Shown one piece after another: positions 1 through 8,808 of a stretch of DNA of 64,000 nt. Origin of the DNA: Pseudomonas lurida. Lineage in GTDB: Bacteria; Pseudomonadota; Gammaproteobacteria; Pseudomonadales; Pseudomonadaceae. The stretch lies in NCBI RefSeq assembly GCF_002563895.1, contig NZ_PDJB01000001.1:38501-102500 (forward strand). The letters are read 5' to 3'. The notes beneath the pieces were generated by a model, which saw only the letters and a list, made by a program, of their open reading frames with translations, made no database searches and was not told where the DNA came from. The position numbers and the translations under genes were made by a program. Every line of letters begins with the position of its first letter. The first letter of the stretch is position 1.

Positions 1-729
1 CTGGAACAGCAGCTGTCGAAGCCGGGTTATGTGTGTGCGCCGATCAACCTGGGTTCCAACACCGACCCGTACCAGCCGATCGAGCGCGAGTACAGGATCA
101 CCCGCAAAACCCTGGAAGTGTTGCTGCGGTATCGCCACCCGGTGACCATCATCACCAAGGGTTCGCTGATTTTGCGCGATCTGGATCTGCTGACCGAGTT
201 GGCGCGCCAGCGGCTGGTGGCCGTGATGATCAGCCTCACCAGCCTGGACGACGAACTCAAGCGCATCCTGGAGCCACGCACGGCGGCGCCCAAGGCGCGA
301 TTGCGGGCGATTCGGGTGATGCGTGAGGCGGGGATCCCGGTGGGTGTGCTGTGCTCGCCGATGATCCCGATGATCAACGACAGTGAGTTGGAAAGCCTGT
401 TGACCGAAGCCCATGCCGCTGGCGCGCAAAGCGCGGCGTACATGATGCTGCGCCTGCCGCTGGAGGTGGCACCATTGTTCGAGGAGTGGCTGGCAGCCCA
501 TTACCCGCAACGTGCGGCCCATGTGATGAGCCTGGTGCGCCAGGTGCGTGGCGGCGAGGTCTATGACAGCCGGTTCGGCGTGCGCATGCGTGGCGAAGGC
601 CCGTTTGCCGATTTGCTGGCGCAGCGCTTCAGCAAGGCGATCAAGCGCCTCGGGCTGAACCGGCGGGAGGGTTTCAATCTGGATTGCACAGCCTTTTGTC
701 CACCGGGCAGGCAGATGGCTTTGTTGTAG
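1..729 (+). CDS. PA0069-family radical SAM protein (3' part, 5' end outside window)
   Basis: The reading frame is open from base 1 and ends at TAG 727-729, so the N-terminal part with the CX3CX2C iron-sulfur motif lies upstream of the window. The visible C-terminal ~242 residues contain the TIM-barrel part typical of the PA0069/SplB-like radical SAM family: segments NLGSNTDPYQPIEREYRITR, VTIITKGSLILRDLDLL, a LEPRTAAPKARLRAIR stretch and the C-terminal FNLDCTAFCPPG motif. A GTG at base 31 could look like a start but lies inside a conserved segment and is not the true start. Substrate is unknown; family membership is recognised from the residues, not from a search. Confidence 0.85.
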   Translation: MEQQLSKPGYVCAPINLGSNTDPYQPIEREYRITRKTLEVLLRYRHPVTIITKGSLILRDLDLLTELARQRLVAVMISLTSLDDELKRILEPRTAAPKARLRAIRVMREAGIPVGVLCSPMIPMINDSELESLLTEAHAAGAQSAAYMMLRLPLEVAPLFEEWLAAHYPQRAAHVMSLVRQVRGGEVYDSRFGVRMRGEGPFADLLAQRFSKAIKRLGLNRREGFNLDCTAFCPPGRQMALL

Positions 730-956
730 AATGAGCAGGAAGAATGTGAGGTTCCTGTAGGAATAGTCGCGTTTTGACATCACTGAAACCCGCGTCCTAG
801 AGCGGTTCATTCAGTTTGAGTTAAGTTTCGACGGTTACCTTGTTCAGCGAGTGACTGATGAGTCGACGTTCTGGTCTGTGGTATTTACAACTATTGCACC
901 AGCCTGGCGTCAGAACTGAGCTGAAAACTCCCCTGCATTAATCAAGAGGATGAATC

Positions 957-1688
957 ATGAGTGACAAGGATAAACAGCCGTTGGCTGCGTCGGCTTCTGC
1001 CTCTCCAGTGGCGGAAACCGCCGATGCAGCGCTAAAGCATATCGTTGACGGCTTTTTGCATTTCCATCACGACGTCTTCCCGCAGCAGGAAGAACTCTTC
1101 AAGAAACTCGCCACGGCACAGAGCCCACGGGCGATGTTCATTACCTGCGCCGACTCGCGCATCGTGCCTGAGTTGATCACCCAGAGTTCGCCTGGCGATC
1201 TGTTCGTAACCCGTAACGTCGGTAACGTCGTGCCGCCTTATGGGCAGATGAACGGCGGTGTTTCCACGGCCATCGAGTACGCGGTACTTGCCCTGGGCGT
1301 GCAGCACATCATCGTCTGCGGGCACTCTGATTGCGGCGCCATGCGTGCGGTTCTCAACCCGGCCAGCCTGGAGAAGATGCCAACCGTCCGGGCTTGGCTG
1401 CGACACGCCGAGGTCGCCAAGTCCATGGTCGAGGACAACTGCGACTGCGCCAACGAAGGCGAGAGCATGAAGGTGCTGACCGAAGAAAACGTCATTGCCC
1501 AACTGCAGCATTTGCGTACCCACCCTTCCGTGGCTTCGCGCATGGCCAATGGTCAGTTGTTTATCCACGGTTGGATCTACAACATCGAGACCAGCGAAAT
1601 ACGCGCCTACGATGCCGACCAGTCGGCGTTCCGACCGTTGGGCGGCGACGGGCCGATCCCTTGCGCGACGCCTAAAGCGCGCTTCTAA
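957..1688 (+). CDS. beta-class carbonic anhydrase
   Basis: A 243-residue protein for reversible hydration of CO2 to bicarbonate. Zinc ligands are visible as C64 in the CADSR motif and H123/C126 in CGHSDCG; the catalytic Asp-Arg dyad is D66-R68. The length and the 25-residue low-complexity N-terminal lead (Ala/Ser rich) fit cytoplasmic beta enzymes; no signal peptide is seen. The start has a good ribosome site (AAGAGGA about 7 bases upstream). It sits 85 bases upstream of a SulP transporter on the same strand, as PA0102-PA0103 do in P. aeruginosa, which suggests that the product bicarbonate and the transporter work together. Confidence 0.95.
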   Translation: MSDKDKQPLAASASASPVAETADAALKHIVDGFLHFHHDVFPQQEELFKKLATAQSPRAMFITCADSRIVPELITQSSPGDLFVTRNVGNVVPPYGQMNGGVSTAIEYAVLALGVQHIIVCGHSDCGAMRAVLNPASLEKMPTVRAWLRHAEVAKSMVEDNCDCANEGESMKVLTEENVIAQLQHLRTHPSVASRMANGQLFIHGWIYNIETSEIRAYDADQSAFRPLGGDGPIPCATPKARF

Positions 1689-1773
1689 AACACTTCCCTG
1701 CCGGGTAAAGCGGTGGCTGCCATGGACGCAGCCAGGCTTTACCGCGCCCGGCGAATGCCTCGGGAGAGTCATC

Positions 1774-3321
1774 ATGCGTGCTGCTCAATTGAAAGCTGTA
1801 TTGCCACGGGAGCTGCTCGCTTCCGTGGTTGTGTTTCTGGTCGCCCTGCCCCTGTGCATGGGCATCGCGATCGCCTCCGGCATGCCGCCTGCCAAAGGCC
1901 TGATCACCGGGATCATCGGTGGCCTGGTCGTGGGTTGGCTGGCGGGTTCGCCGTTGCAGGTCAGTGGTCCCGCCGCCGGTTTGGCTGTGTTGGTATTCGA
2001 ACTGGTGCGCCAGCACGGGATGCTGATGCTCGGGCCGATCCTGTTGCTGGCCGGCTTTCTGCAGCTGGTAGCCGGGCGTTTGCGCCTGGGTTGCTGGTTT
2101 CGCGTCACGGCCCCGGCGGTGGTATACGGCATGCTGGCGGGGATTGGCGTACTGATTGTGCTATCCCAGATTCACGTGATGCTCGACGGCGCGCCCAAGC
2201 CCTCGGGGTTGGACAACTTGACAGGCTTCCCGGCGGCGTTGGCCGAGGCGATCCCGACCCTGGGCGGTGGCCTGGGCTGGCAGGCGGGATTGCTCGGGTT
2301 GTCGACGATGCTGGTGATGTACGCCTGGGATAAATGCCGCCCGCAGACGCTGCGCTTTGTGCCCGGCGCCTTGTTGGGCGTGGGCCTGACCACCGTTGTC
2401 AGCCTGATCCTGGCGTTGCAGGTCAAGCGCGTCGAGGTCCCGGAGAACCTCGCCGACGCCATCGATTGGTTGCGTCCAAGCGACCTGTTGAACCTCGCAG
2501 ATCCCCAACTGTTGATCGCTGCTTTTGCGGTCGCGTTTATCGCGAGCGCAGAAACCCTGCTCTCCGCCGCGGCAGTCGACCGCATGCACAGTGGTCAGCG
2601 TTCTGATTTCGATAAGGAATTGTCCGCTCAGGGTGTAGGCAACATGCTCTGTGGCCTGGTCGGCGCTTTACCGATGACCGGCGTGATCGTGCGCAGTTCG
2701 GCCAACGTGCAAGCCGGTGCTACCACGCGTTTGTCGGCGATGTTCCATGGCCTGTGGCTGCTGGCGTTCGTGCTTCTGCTGTCGAGTGTGCTGCAAAGCA
2801 TCCCGGTGGCGAGCCTGGCGGGCGTGCTGGTGTACACCGGTATCAAGCTGGTGGACGTCAAGGCGTTCAAGGCGTTGGGCCGCTATGGGCGGATGCCGAT
2901 GTTCACCTATGCGGCTACGGCGCTGGCGATCATCTTTACCGACCTGCTGACCGGCGTGCTGGTGGGCTTCGGGTTGACGCTGGTCAAGCTGGCATTCAAG
3001 GCTTCACGCCTCAAGGTCAGCCTGATCGACTTGCCCCAGGAAGGCGAGATGGAGTTGCGCTTGACCGGTGCGGCGACCTTTCTGAAAGTGCCGGCGTTGA
3101 CTCAAGTGCTGTCGACGGTGCCTGCGGGGAGCACTGTGCACGTGCCGCTCAATAACCTGAGTTACATCGACCATTCCTGCCTGGAGTTGCTGGAGGAGTG
3201 GGGGCGGGCCAATGCGGCCAAGGGCTCGAAGCTGGTGATCGAGGCGCGCGGGTTGAAGCGCCGGTTGGAAGGCAGGGTGCGGACGACGACGGGGATAGGT
3301 TCAGCGGCTTCAACAGGCTGA
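1774..3321 (+). CDS. SulP family anion transporter (sulfate or bicarbonate)
   Basis: About 515 residues. The ATG at 1774 is chosen (GGGAGAG upstream); the frame stays open further 5' only because it overlaps the carbonic anhydrase gene. Ten or more hydrophobic segments run from residue ~10 to ~420, starting with ELLASVVVFLVALPLCMGIA, followed by a soluble C-terminal STAS domain (~430-515, LNNLSYIDHSCLELLEEW). The family moves sulfate, bicarbonate or dicarboxylates. The adjacent carbonic anhydrase makes bicarbonate a serious candidate, but substrate cannot be read from the sequence. A perfect convergent hairpin follows the stop codon. Confidence 0.92.
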   Translation: MRAAQLKAVLPRELLASVVVFLVALPLCMGIAIASGMPPAKGLITGIIGGLVVGWLAGSPLQVSGPAAGLAVLVFELVRQHGMLMLGPILLLAGFLQLVAGRLRLGCWFRVTAPAVVYGMLAGIGVLIVLSQIHVMLDGAPKPSGLDNLTGFPAALAEAIPTLGGGLGWQAGLLGLSTMLVMYAWDKCRPQTLRFVPGALLGVGLTTVVSLILALQVKRVEVPENLADAIDWLRPSDLLNLADPQLLIAAFAVAFIASAETLLSAAAVDRMHSGQRSDFDKELSAQGVGNMLCGLVGALPMTGVIVRSSANVQAGATTRLSAMFHGLWLLAFVLLLSSVLQSIPVASLAGVLVYTGIKLVDVKAFKALGRYGRMPMFTYAATALAIIFTDLLTGVLVGFGLTLVKLAFKASRLKVSLIDLPQEGEMELRLTGAATFLKVPALTQVLSTVPAGSTVHVPLNNLSYIDHSCLELLEEWGRANAAKGSKLVIEARGLKRRLEGRVRTTTGIGSAASTG

Positions 3322-3329
3322 CGAAACCG

Positions 3330-3373
3330 GGTCAAAGATGGGGGAGCGGACAAGCCAGCTCCCCCATTTGACC
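3330..3373. terminator. long inverted repeat between convergent genes
   Basis: GGTCAAA-g-ATGGGGGAGC pairs with GCTCCCCCATTTGACC across a ~10-base loop, giving a stem of about 16 pairs. It lies between the stops of the SulP gene (+) and the next gene (-), so it can end transcription from both sides. The core GGGAGC...GCTCCC resembles a decayed REP hairpin. Confidence 0.6.
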
Positions 3374-3389
3374 TCTGAGGGGCTGGAAA

Positions 3390-4037
3390 TCAGGCAGGCT
3401 GATCCAGCGCCAGCTCAACCCCCAACTGCCGCGACAGGCACGGCCAGCGCTTCCACGCAGCTTCCGTGTCCGGGCTCTTCAGCTGGTCGCGATAGGCTTC
3501 GACCGACTCCAGCGCAAAGCTGTCCTCGTTAAGCATTTCGTCCACCGCGTGGTGCACGGCTTCATCCAATTGGTTGGCGAATGCCTCGCCGATCAGTTGA
3601 TGGGCAATGACATTGGCCACCGTGGTGTCGGCCGGTATCAACGGCTGGCCAAAATGCTTGATATACAGATCGTTGACTTCCTCCACCAAGCGATGGGCCA
3701 GGTAGGCCTCGTCCAGAAGGCTGTCGAGCCCTTCATGGCCGGCCAGGATGGCGGGCGGTTGCAGGAAGAAATGCTCGGCAATCTTCAGCACCGGCTTGAT
3801 CTGGCTTTCGATACCCGCCTCGCGGGCTACGTCGTTGGCGGCGTCGAGTAAGTCTGGGACGAGGTCGATGTAGGCCGTTACAAAGCGGGTCATGACAATG
3901 TTGCGATCACCGTCAGCCAGGGAGATGGCCGAATGCAGGTGCGGCAATTGTTTTTCCAGTTGCTGGGCAAGCTGGCCCGTGCTGGCTTCGTGTTGATGGG
4001 CACGGGAAATCTGCTCGCGCAATGCGGCGGTGTTCAT
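3390..4037 (-). CDS. conserved hypothetical protein (PA0104-like)
   Basis: A 215-residue soluble protein; the start at 4037 (MNTAALREQISRAH) is preceded by GGAGCT. It is rich in helices and acidic residues, without membrane segments, signal peptide or cysteine motifs that would suggest a cofactor. I recognise only its place: between the carbonic anhydrase/SulP pair and the cox operon, on the opposite strand, as in P. aeruginosa. Function unknown. Confidence 0.8.
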   Translation of the reverse strand: MNTAALREQISRAHQHEASTGQLAQQLEKQLPHLHSAISLADGDRNIVMTRFVTAYIDLVPDLLDAANDVAREAGIESQIKPVLKIAEHFFLQPPAILAGHEGLDSLLDEAYLAHRLVEEVNDLYIKHFGQPLIPADTTVANVIAHQLIGEAFANQLDEAVHHAVDEMLNEDSFALESVEAYRDQLKSPDTEAAWKRWPCLSRQLGVELALDQPA

Positions 4038-4404
4038 GAAAGCTCCAGTGATGCAGGCGTAGGAAAAGGGAGAGGATAAGGTAGCTCGTTTATACGAGCG
4101 CCTAAGACGCATTTGTCATAATTATTTCATGGTTATGCACCTGCGTTATATCCAATTGCCATCGTTCGTCGGATAAACGATTCCGCCCCCGTATTTATTA
4201 GCGCCAACCGGTCATTTCTGCTCATTTGCCCCTACACATTGCGGGGTTGCAGAGCGTGTCTATACTCGGATTTGTACGCGATTAGCTGATGACGCCAGAC
4301 TGCATAAGCAGGCGAGGCTAAGCGGTTGTAAGCAGTATGGAAGCCGCTCCCTTCGACGCAGGTGCAAACCGGCGGGATAACAAGAACGATAAGGGGAACC
4401 CGCA
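4038..4404. promoter_or_regulatory. 367-bp divergent intergenic region upstream of coxB with sigma-S-like -10
   Basis: This gap carries the promoters for the hypothetical gene (-) and the cox operon (+). A TCTATACT element at 4259-4266 matches the sigma-S extended -10 consensus (KCTATACT); no convincing -35 is present at the usual distance, which sigma S tolerates. In P. aeruginosa the aa3 oxidase genes are known to depend on RpoS, which fits. If used, the leader to coxB would be about 130 bases. A ribosome site (AAGGGGAA) precedes coxB at 4391-4398. Confidence 0.4.
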
Positions 4405-5532
4405 ATGATGCGACATCCACACGTTTGGATGGGCCTCCTGTTGTGGTCGGTATTCGGCCAGGCACATGCCGCCTGGACAACGAATATGGCGCCAGGGGCG
4501 ACAGAAGTCAGTCACGCCGTGTTCGACCTGCACATGACCATTTTCTGGATCTGTGTAGTGATCGGCATCATCGTGTTTGGCGCGATGTTCTGGTCGATGA
4601 TCGTTCATCGCCGGTCCACGGGCCAGGTCGCGGCCAAGTTCCACGAGAGCACTACCGTGGAGATCCTCTGGACCGTCGTGCCCTTGCTGATCCTGATCGC
4701 GATGGCCATTCCGGCGACCAAGACCCTGATCAACATCTACGACAGCAGTGAATCGGATATCGATATCCAGGTCACCGGCTACCAGTGGAAGTGGCATTAC
4801 AAATACCTGGGCCAGGACGTGGAATTCTTCAGCAACCTGGCCACGCCCGCCGAGCAGATCCACAACCAGGCGACCAAGGGCGAACATTACCTGTTGGAGG
4901 TTGACCAGCCGCTGGTGTTGCCGGTGGGGGCCAAGGTGCGGTTCCTGGTAACGGCTGCCGACGTGATCCACTCCTGGTGGGTGCCGGCATTTGCGGTCAA
5001 GCGCGACGCCATTCCAGGCTTCGTCAACGAGGCCTGGACCCGAGTCGAGAAGCCCGGCATCTACCGCGGCCAGTGCGCCGAGCTGTGCGGCAAGGACCAT
5101 GGCTTCATGCCCATCGTGGTCGAGGTCAAGTCCAAGGCCGACTATGACACCTGGCTTGGCGAACGCAAGGAAGAAGCGGCCAAGCTCAAGGAGCTGACCT
5201 CCAAAGAGTGGACGCTGGAGGAGTTGGTGGCCCGTGGCGACAAGGTCTACCACACCACCTGCGTGGCCTGTCACCAGGCCGAGGGCCAAGGCCTGCCGCC
5301 GATGTTCCCCGCGCTCAGGGGCTCCAAGATCGCCACCGGGCCGAAAGAGGGCCATCTGAGCATCGTTTACCACGGCAAGCCTGGCACCGCGATGGCGGCC
5401 TTTGGCAAGCAGCTTTCGGAAGTGGATATCGCCGCCGTGGTGACCTACGAGCGCAATGCCTGGGGCAACAACAAGGGCGACATGGTCACGCCTAAAGATG
5501 TGCTGGCCATCAAGCAGGCGGAAAGCAAATGA
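4405..5532 (+). CDS. coxB: cytochrome c oxidase subunit II with fused cytochrome c domain
   Basis: 375 residues. A cleavable signal (residues 1-22, ending AHA), two membrane helices (~44-66 and ~86-108), then the periplasmic cupredoxin domain with the dinuclear CuA site: H189, C224, E226, C228, H232 and M235 (segment CAELCGKDHGFM). A C-terminal heme c domain follows, with CVACH at 286-290, as in caa3-type subunits II. The protein takes electrons from cytochrome c and passes them to subunit I. First gene of the cox operon; 58 bases separate it from coxA. Confidence 0.97.
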   Translation: MMRHPHVWMGLLLWSVFGQAHAAWTTNMAPGATEVSHAVFDLHMTIFWICVVIGIIVFGAMFWSMIVHRRSTGQVAAKFHESTTVEILWTVVPLLILIAMAIPATKTLINIYDSSESDIDIQVTGYQWKWHYKYLGQDVEFFSNLATPAEQIHNQATKGEHYLLEVDQPLVLPVGAKVRFLVTAADVIHSWWVPAFAVKRDAIPGFVNEAWTRVEKPGIYRGQCAELCGKDHGFMPIVVEVKSKADYDTWLGERKEEAAKLKELTSKEWTLEELVARGDKVYHTTCVACHQAEGQGLPPMFPALRGSKIATGPKEGHLSIVYHGKPGTAMAAFGKQLSEVDIAAVVTYERNAWGNNKGDMVTPKDVLAIKQAESK

Positions 5533-5590
5533 CCGACTTGATCGCTTTCACCTCGACCCGCCCCGCCCACTCGCTTGCAGGAGAACGGCC

Positions 5591-7177
5591 ATGAGCACTG
5601 TGATCGATGACCATGGTCACGCCGACCATGCACACGGCCCCGCCAAAGGGTTGATGCGCTGGGTGCTGACCACCAACCACAAAGACATCGGTACCCTGTA
5701 CCTGTGGTTCGCCTTCACCATGTTCCTGCTCGGCGGCTCGTTCGCCATGGTGATCCGGGCTGAGCTGTTCCAGCCCGGCTTGCAGATTGTCGAGCCGGCG
5801 TTTTTCAACCAGATGACCACCATGCACGGCTTGATCATGGTGTTCGGCGCGGTCATGCCGGCGTTCGTCGGCCTGGCCAACTGGATGATCCCGCTGATGA
5901 TCGGCGCGCCGGACATGGCCCTGCCGCGCATGAACAACTTCAGCTTCTGGCTGCTCCCGGCGGCGTTCCTGCTGCTGGTCTCGACGCTGTTCACGCCGGG
6001 CGGCGGACCGAACTTCGGCTGGACGTTCTACGCCCCGCTCTCCACCACCTACGCGCCGGAAAGCGTGACGTTCTTCATCTTCGCCATCCACCTGATGGGC
6101 ATCAGCTCGATCATGGGCGCGATTAACGTCGTCGCCACGATCCTCAACCTGCGCGCGCCCGGCATGACGTTGATGAAAATGCCGCTGTTCGTCTGGACCT
6201 GGCTGATCACCGCGTTCCTATTGATTGCGGTAATGCCGGTCCTGGCGGGTTGCGTGACCATGATGCTCATGGATATCCACTTCGGCACCAGCTTCTTCAG
6301 TGCGGCCGGCGGCGGTGACCCGGTGCTGTTCCAACATGTGTTCTGGTTCTTTGGCCATCCCGAGGTGTACATCATGATCCTGCCGGCGTTTGGCGCCGTC
6401 AGCTCGATCATCCCGACCTTTTCGCGCAAGCCATTGTTCGGCTACACCTCAATGGTCTACGCCACGGCGAGCATCGCGTTCCTGTCGTTCATCGTGTGGG
6501 CGCACCACATGTTCGTGGTCGGTATTCCATTGGTGGGCGAACTGTTCTTCATGTACGCCACGCTGCTGATCGCCGTGCCGACGGGGGTAAAGGTGTTCAA
6601 CTGGGTGAGCACCATGTGGCAAGGTTCGCTGACCTTCGAGACGCCGATGCTGTTTGCGGTGGCCTTCGTGATCCTGTTCACCATTGGCGGGTTTTCCGGG
6701 CTGATGTTGGCGATTGCGCCGGCGGACTTCCAGTACCACGACACCTATTTCGTGGTGGCGCACTTCCATTACGTACTGGTGCCCGGCGCGATCTTTGGCA
6801 TCTTCGCCTCGGCCTACTACTGGCTGCCGAAATGGACCGGCCACATGTACGACGAGACCTTGGGCAAGCTGCACTTCTGGCTCTCGTTCGTGGGCATGAA
6901 CATGGCGTTCTTCCCCATGCACTTCGTTGGGCTGGCGGGCATGCCGCGGCGTGTGCCGGACTACAACCTGCAGTTCGCGGACTTCAACATGGTCTCGTCG
7001 ATTGGCGCCTTCATGTTTGGCGCTACGCAGATTTTCTTCCTGTTCATTGTGATCAAGTGCATCCGTGGCGGCCCGCCGGCGCCGGCCAAGCCATGGGATG
7101 GTGCAGAAGGCCTGGAATGGAGCGTCCCCTCGCCTGCGCCTTACCACACGTTCACCACGCCGCCGGAGGTGAAATGA
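5591..7177 (+). CDS. coxA: cytochrome c oxidase subunit I (aa3 type)
   Basis: 528 residues; the ATG at 5591 follows GCAGGAGA. Twelve membrane helices are expected. The start of the catalytic core TTNHKDIGTLYLWF, the His-Tyr crosslink motif GHPEVYIMILP, the CuB histidines WAHHMF and the helix-X heme ligand region HFHYVLV are all visible. This subunit carries heme a, heme a3 and CuB and reduces O2 while pumping protons. The His-rich N-terminus (DDHGHADHAHG) is usual in pseudomonads. Its TGA overlaps the ATG of a small spurious-looking frame (see 7174). Confidence 0.98.
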   Translation: MSTVIDDHGHADHAHGPAKGLMRWVLTTNHKDIGTLYLWFAFTMFLLGGSFAMVIRAELFQPGLQIVEPAFFNQMTTMHGLIMVFGAVMPAFVGLANWMIPLMIGAPDMALPRMNNFSFWLLPAAFLLLVSTLFTPGGGPNFGWTFYAPLSTTYAPESVTFFIFAIHLMGISSIMGAINVVATILNLRAPGMTLMKMPLFVWTWLITAFLLIAVMPVLAGCVTMMLMDIHFGTSFFSAAGGGDPVLFQHVFWFFGHPEVYIMILPAFGAVSSIIPTFSRKPLFGYTSMVYATASIAFLSFIVWAHHMFVVGIPLVGELFFMYATLLIAVPTGVKVFNWVSTMWQGSLTFETPMLFAVAFVILFTIGGFSGLMLAIAPADFQYHDTYFVVAHFHYVLVPGAIFGIFASAYYWLPKWTGHMYDETLGKLHFWLSFVGMNMAFFPMHFVGLAGMPRRVPDYNLQFADFNMVSSIGAFMFGATQIFFLFIVIKCIRGGPPAPAKPWDGAEGLEWSVPSPAPYHTFTTPPEVK

Positions 7178-7335
7178 ACGCTCTGTTCGTCATGCTGGCA
7201 CCCCTCCCTTGTGGGAGCGAGCTTGCCCGCGAAAGCGCTGTATCAGTCGCCACAAACAGTGCCTGGCAAGCCGCGTTCGCGGGCAAGCTCGCTCCCACAT
7301 TGACCGCGTTCGGTTCGGGTGAAGGTCATGGCTGA
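7174..7335 (+). CDS. small REPIN-derived reading frame overlapping coxA and ctaG (doubtful)
   Basis: A 53-codon frame starts in the ATGA overlap with the coxA stop and ends inside ctaG. It begins MNALFVMLAPLP, then translates straight through the REPIN at 7210-7299, and ends at 7335, eight bases beyond the ctaG ATG. It has no recognisable domain. Its value may be as a ribosome track coupling coxA to ctaG rather than as a product. Probably not a real protein. Confidence 0.2.
   Translation: MNALFVMLAPLPCGSELARESAVSVATNSAWQAAFAGKLAPTLTAFGSGEGHG
7210..7299. repeat. REPIN (two inverted REP sequences) inside the cox operon
   Basis: GTGGGAGCGAGCTTGCCCGC at 7211-7230 is repeated inverted as GCGGGCAAGCTCGCTCCCAC at 7279-7298, with ~36 bases between the REP units. 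This is the typical Pseudomonas REPIN geometry. It sits in the coxA-ctaG gap, so it would form a stable hairpin in the polycistronic mRNA. Confidence 0.85.
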
Positions 7336-7879
7336 GTCCGTGCCGCTCAAGCGCCTGGTCACCCGCCTGCTGATCCTGGTGGTGGCGATGTTCGCCTTCG
7401 GTTTTGCGCTGGTGCCGATCTACGACGTGATGTGCAAGGCGTTCGGCATCAACGGCAAGACTGCAGGGCAGTACGAGGGCGAGCAGGTCGTTGACCTGTC
7501 GCGTCAGGTGCGGGTGCAGTTCTTGTCCACCAATGCCATCGACATGGTCTGGGATTTCTACGCGAAGGCGGACGAAGTGGTGGTCAACCCGGGTGCGGTG
7601 ACCGAGATGCTGTTCGTGGCCTACAACCCCACCGACAAGCCGATGACCGCCCAGGCCGTACCCAGTATCTCGCCGGCCGAAGCGGCGATGTATTTCCACA
7701 AGACCGAGTGCTTTTGCTTCACCCAGCAAGTGCTACAGCCAGGCCAGCGGATCGAGATGCCAGTGCGTTTCATTGTCGACCGCGACATGCCCAAGGATGT
7801 GAAGCATCTGACCCTGGCGTACACGCTGTTTGATATCACTGCGCGCCAACCGCCGGTGGCTGCCCATAGCGGCGGCTAG
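7328..7879 (+). CDS. ctaG: cytochrome c oxidase assembly protein CtaG/Cox11
   Basis: 183 residues from the ATG at 7328 (a GTG nine bases upstream is in frame; the ATG is preferred because of the GAAGG upstream). One N-terminal membrane helix (~10-30, LLILVVAMFAFGFALVPIYD) and a periplasmic immunoglobulin-like domain with the copper-binding motif ECFCF near residues 131-135. Cox11 delivers copper to the CuB site of subunit I. Lies between coxA and coxC. Confidence 0.95.
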   Translation: MAESVPLKRLVTRLLILVVAMFAFGFALVPIYDVMCKAFGINGKTAGQYEGEQVVDLSRQVRVQFLSTNAIDMVWDFYAKADEVVVNPGAVTEMLFVAYNPTDKPMTAQAVPSISPAEAAMYFHKTECFCFTQQVLQPGQRIEMPVRFIVDRDMPKDVKHLTLAYTLFDITARQPPVAAHSGG

Positions 7880-7914
7880 CTACTGTTTGCCCGCTCAATC
7901 AGGAGAGCGAATAC

Positions 7915-8802
7915 ATGTCGACTCATGATACGTACTACGTACCGGCGCAAAGCAAATGGCCGATAATTGCCACGATTGGCCTGCTGGTCACGGTGTACGG
8001 CCTGGCCGTGTGGTTCAACGACCTGAAGGCAGCACGCCCAGAATCCCACGGCCCGTGGATCTTCTTCGTCGGTGGCCTGCTGGTGGCCTATATGCTGTTT
8101 GGCTGGTTCGGCGCCGTGATCAAGGAAAGTCGCGCGGGTTTGTACAGCGCCCAGATGGACCGCTCGTTTCGCTGGGGCATGAGCTGGTTCATCTTTTCCG
8201 AAGTGATGTTCTTTATCGCGTTCTTCGGTGCGCTGTTTTATGTGCGGCACCTCTCCGGCCCCTGGCTGGGCGGCGAAGGTCACAAGGGCGTTGCGCACAT
8301 GCTGTGGCCGAACTTCGAGTTTGCCTGGCCACTGCTCAACAACCCTGATCCCAAAATGTATCCCGCGCCGGAAGGCACCATCAGTCCTTGGGGCCTGCCG
8401 CTGGTCAATACCCTCTTGCTGGTGAGTTCCAGCGTCACCATCACCATCGCCCACCATGCCCTGCGCAAAGGCCATCGCGGCGCGCTGAAGGTCTGGCTGG
8501 CGCTTACCGTGCTGCTGGGCCTGGCGTTCCTCGGGTTCCAGGCCGAGGAATACATCCACGCCTATAAAGAGCTGGGCCTGACATTGGGCTCGGGGGTGTA
8601 TGGCGCGACGTTCTTCATGCTCACGGGCTTCCACGGCGCCCACGTCACCATTGGCACCCTCATCCTGTTCGTGATGCTGATGCGCATCCTCAAGGGGCAT
8701 TTCAATGCCGAGCACCAGTTTGGTTTCGAAGCCGCCAGTTGGTATTGGCACTTTGTGGATGTGGTGTGGATCGGGCTGTTTTTCTTTGTCTATGTGCTGT
8801 GA
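7915..8802 (+). CDS. coxC: cytochrome c oxidase subunit III
   Basis: 295 residues with seven hydrophobic segments. The family-defining stretches are FRWGMSWFIFSEVMFFIAFF, the NTLLLVSSSVTITIAHHAL helix, QAEEY and FMLTGFHGAHVTIGT; the C-terminus SWYWHFVDVVWIGLFFFVYVL is complete. A ribosome site (AGGAGAG) precedes the start. Subunit III stabilises proton uptake into subunit I. The next gene is on the opposite strand, only 6 bases beyond the stop. Confidence 0.97.
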   Translation: MSTHDTYYVPAQSKWPIIATIGLLVTVYGLAVWFNDLKAARPESHGPWIFFVGGLLVAYMLFGWFGAVIKESRAGLYSAQMDRSFRWGMSWFIFSEVMFFIAFFGALFYVRHLSGPWLGGEGHKGVAHMLWPNFEFAWPLLNNPDPKMYPAPEGTISPWGLPLVNTLLLVSSSVTITIAHHALRKGHRGALKVWLALTVLLGLAFLGFQAEEYIHAYKELGLTLGSGVYGATFFMLTGFHGAHVTIGTLILFVMLMRILKGHFNAEHQFGFEAASWYWHFVDVVWIGLFFFVYVL

Positions 8803-8808
8803 GTCGAC

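Noticed and set aside
1495..1773. N-terminal extension of the SulP protein
   Set aside because: Overlaps the carbonic anhydrase gene in another frame and lacks hydrophobic character; ATG 1774 has a ribosome site.
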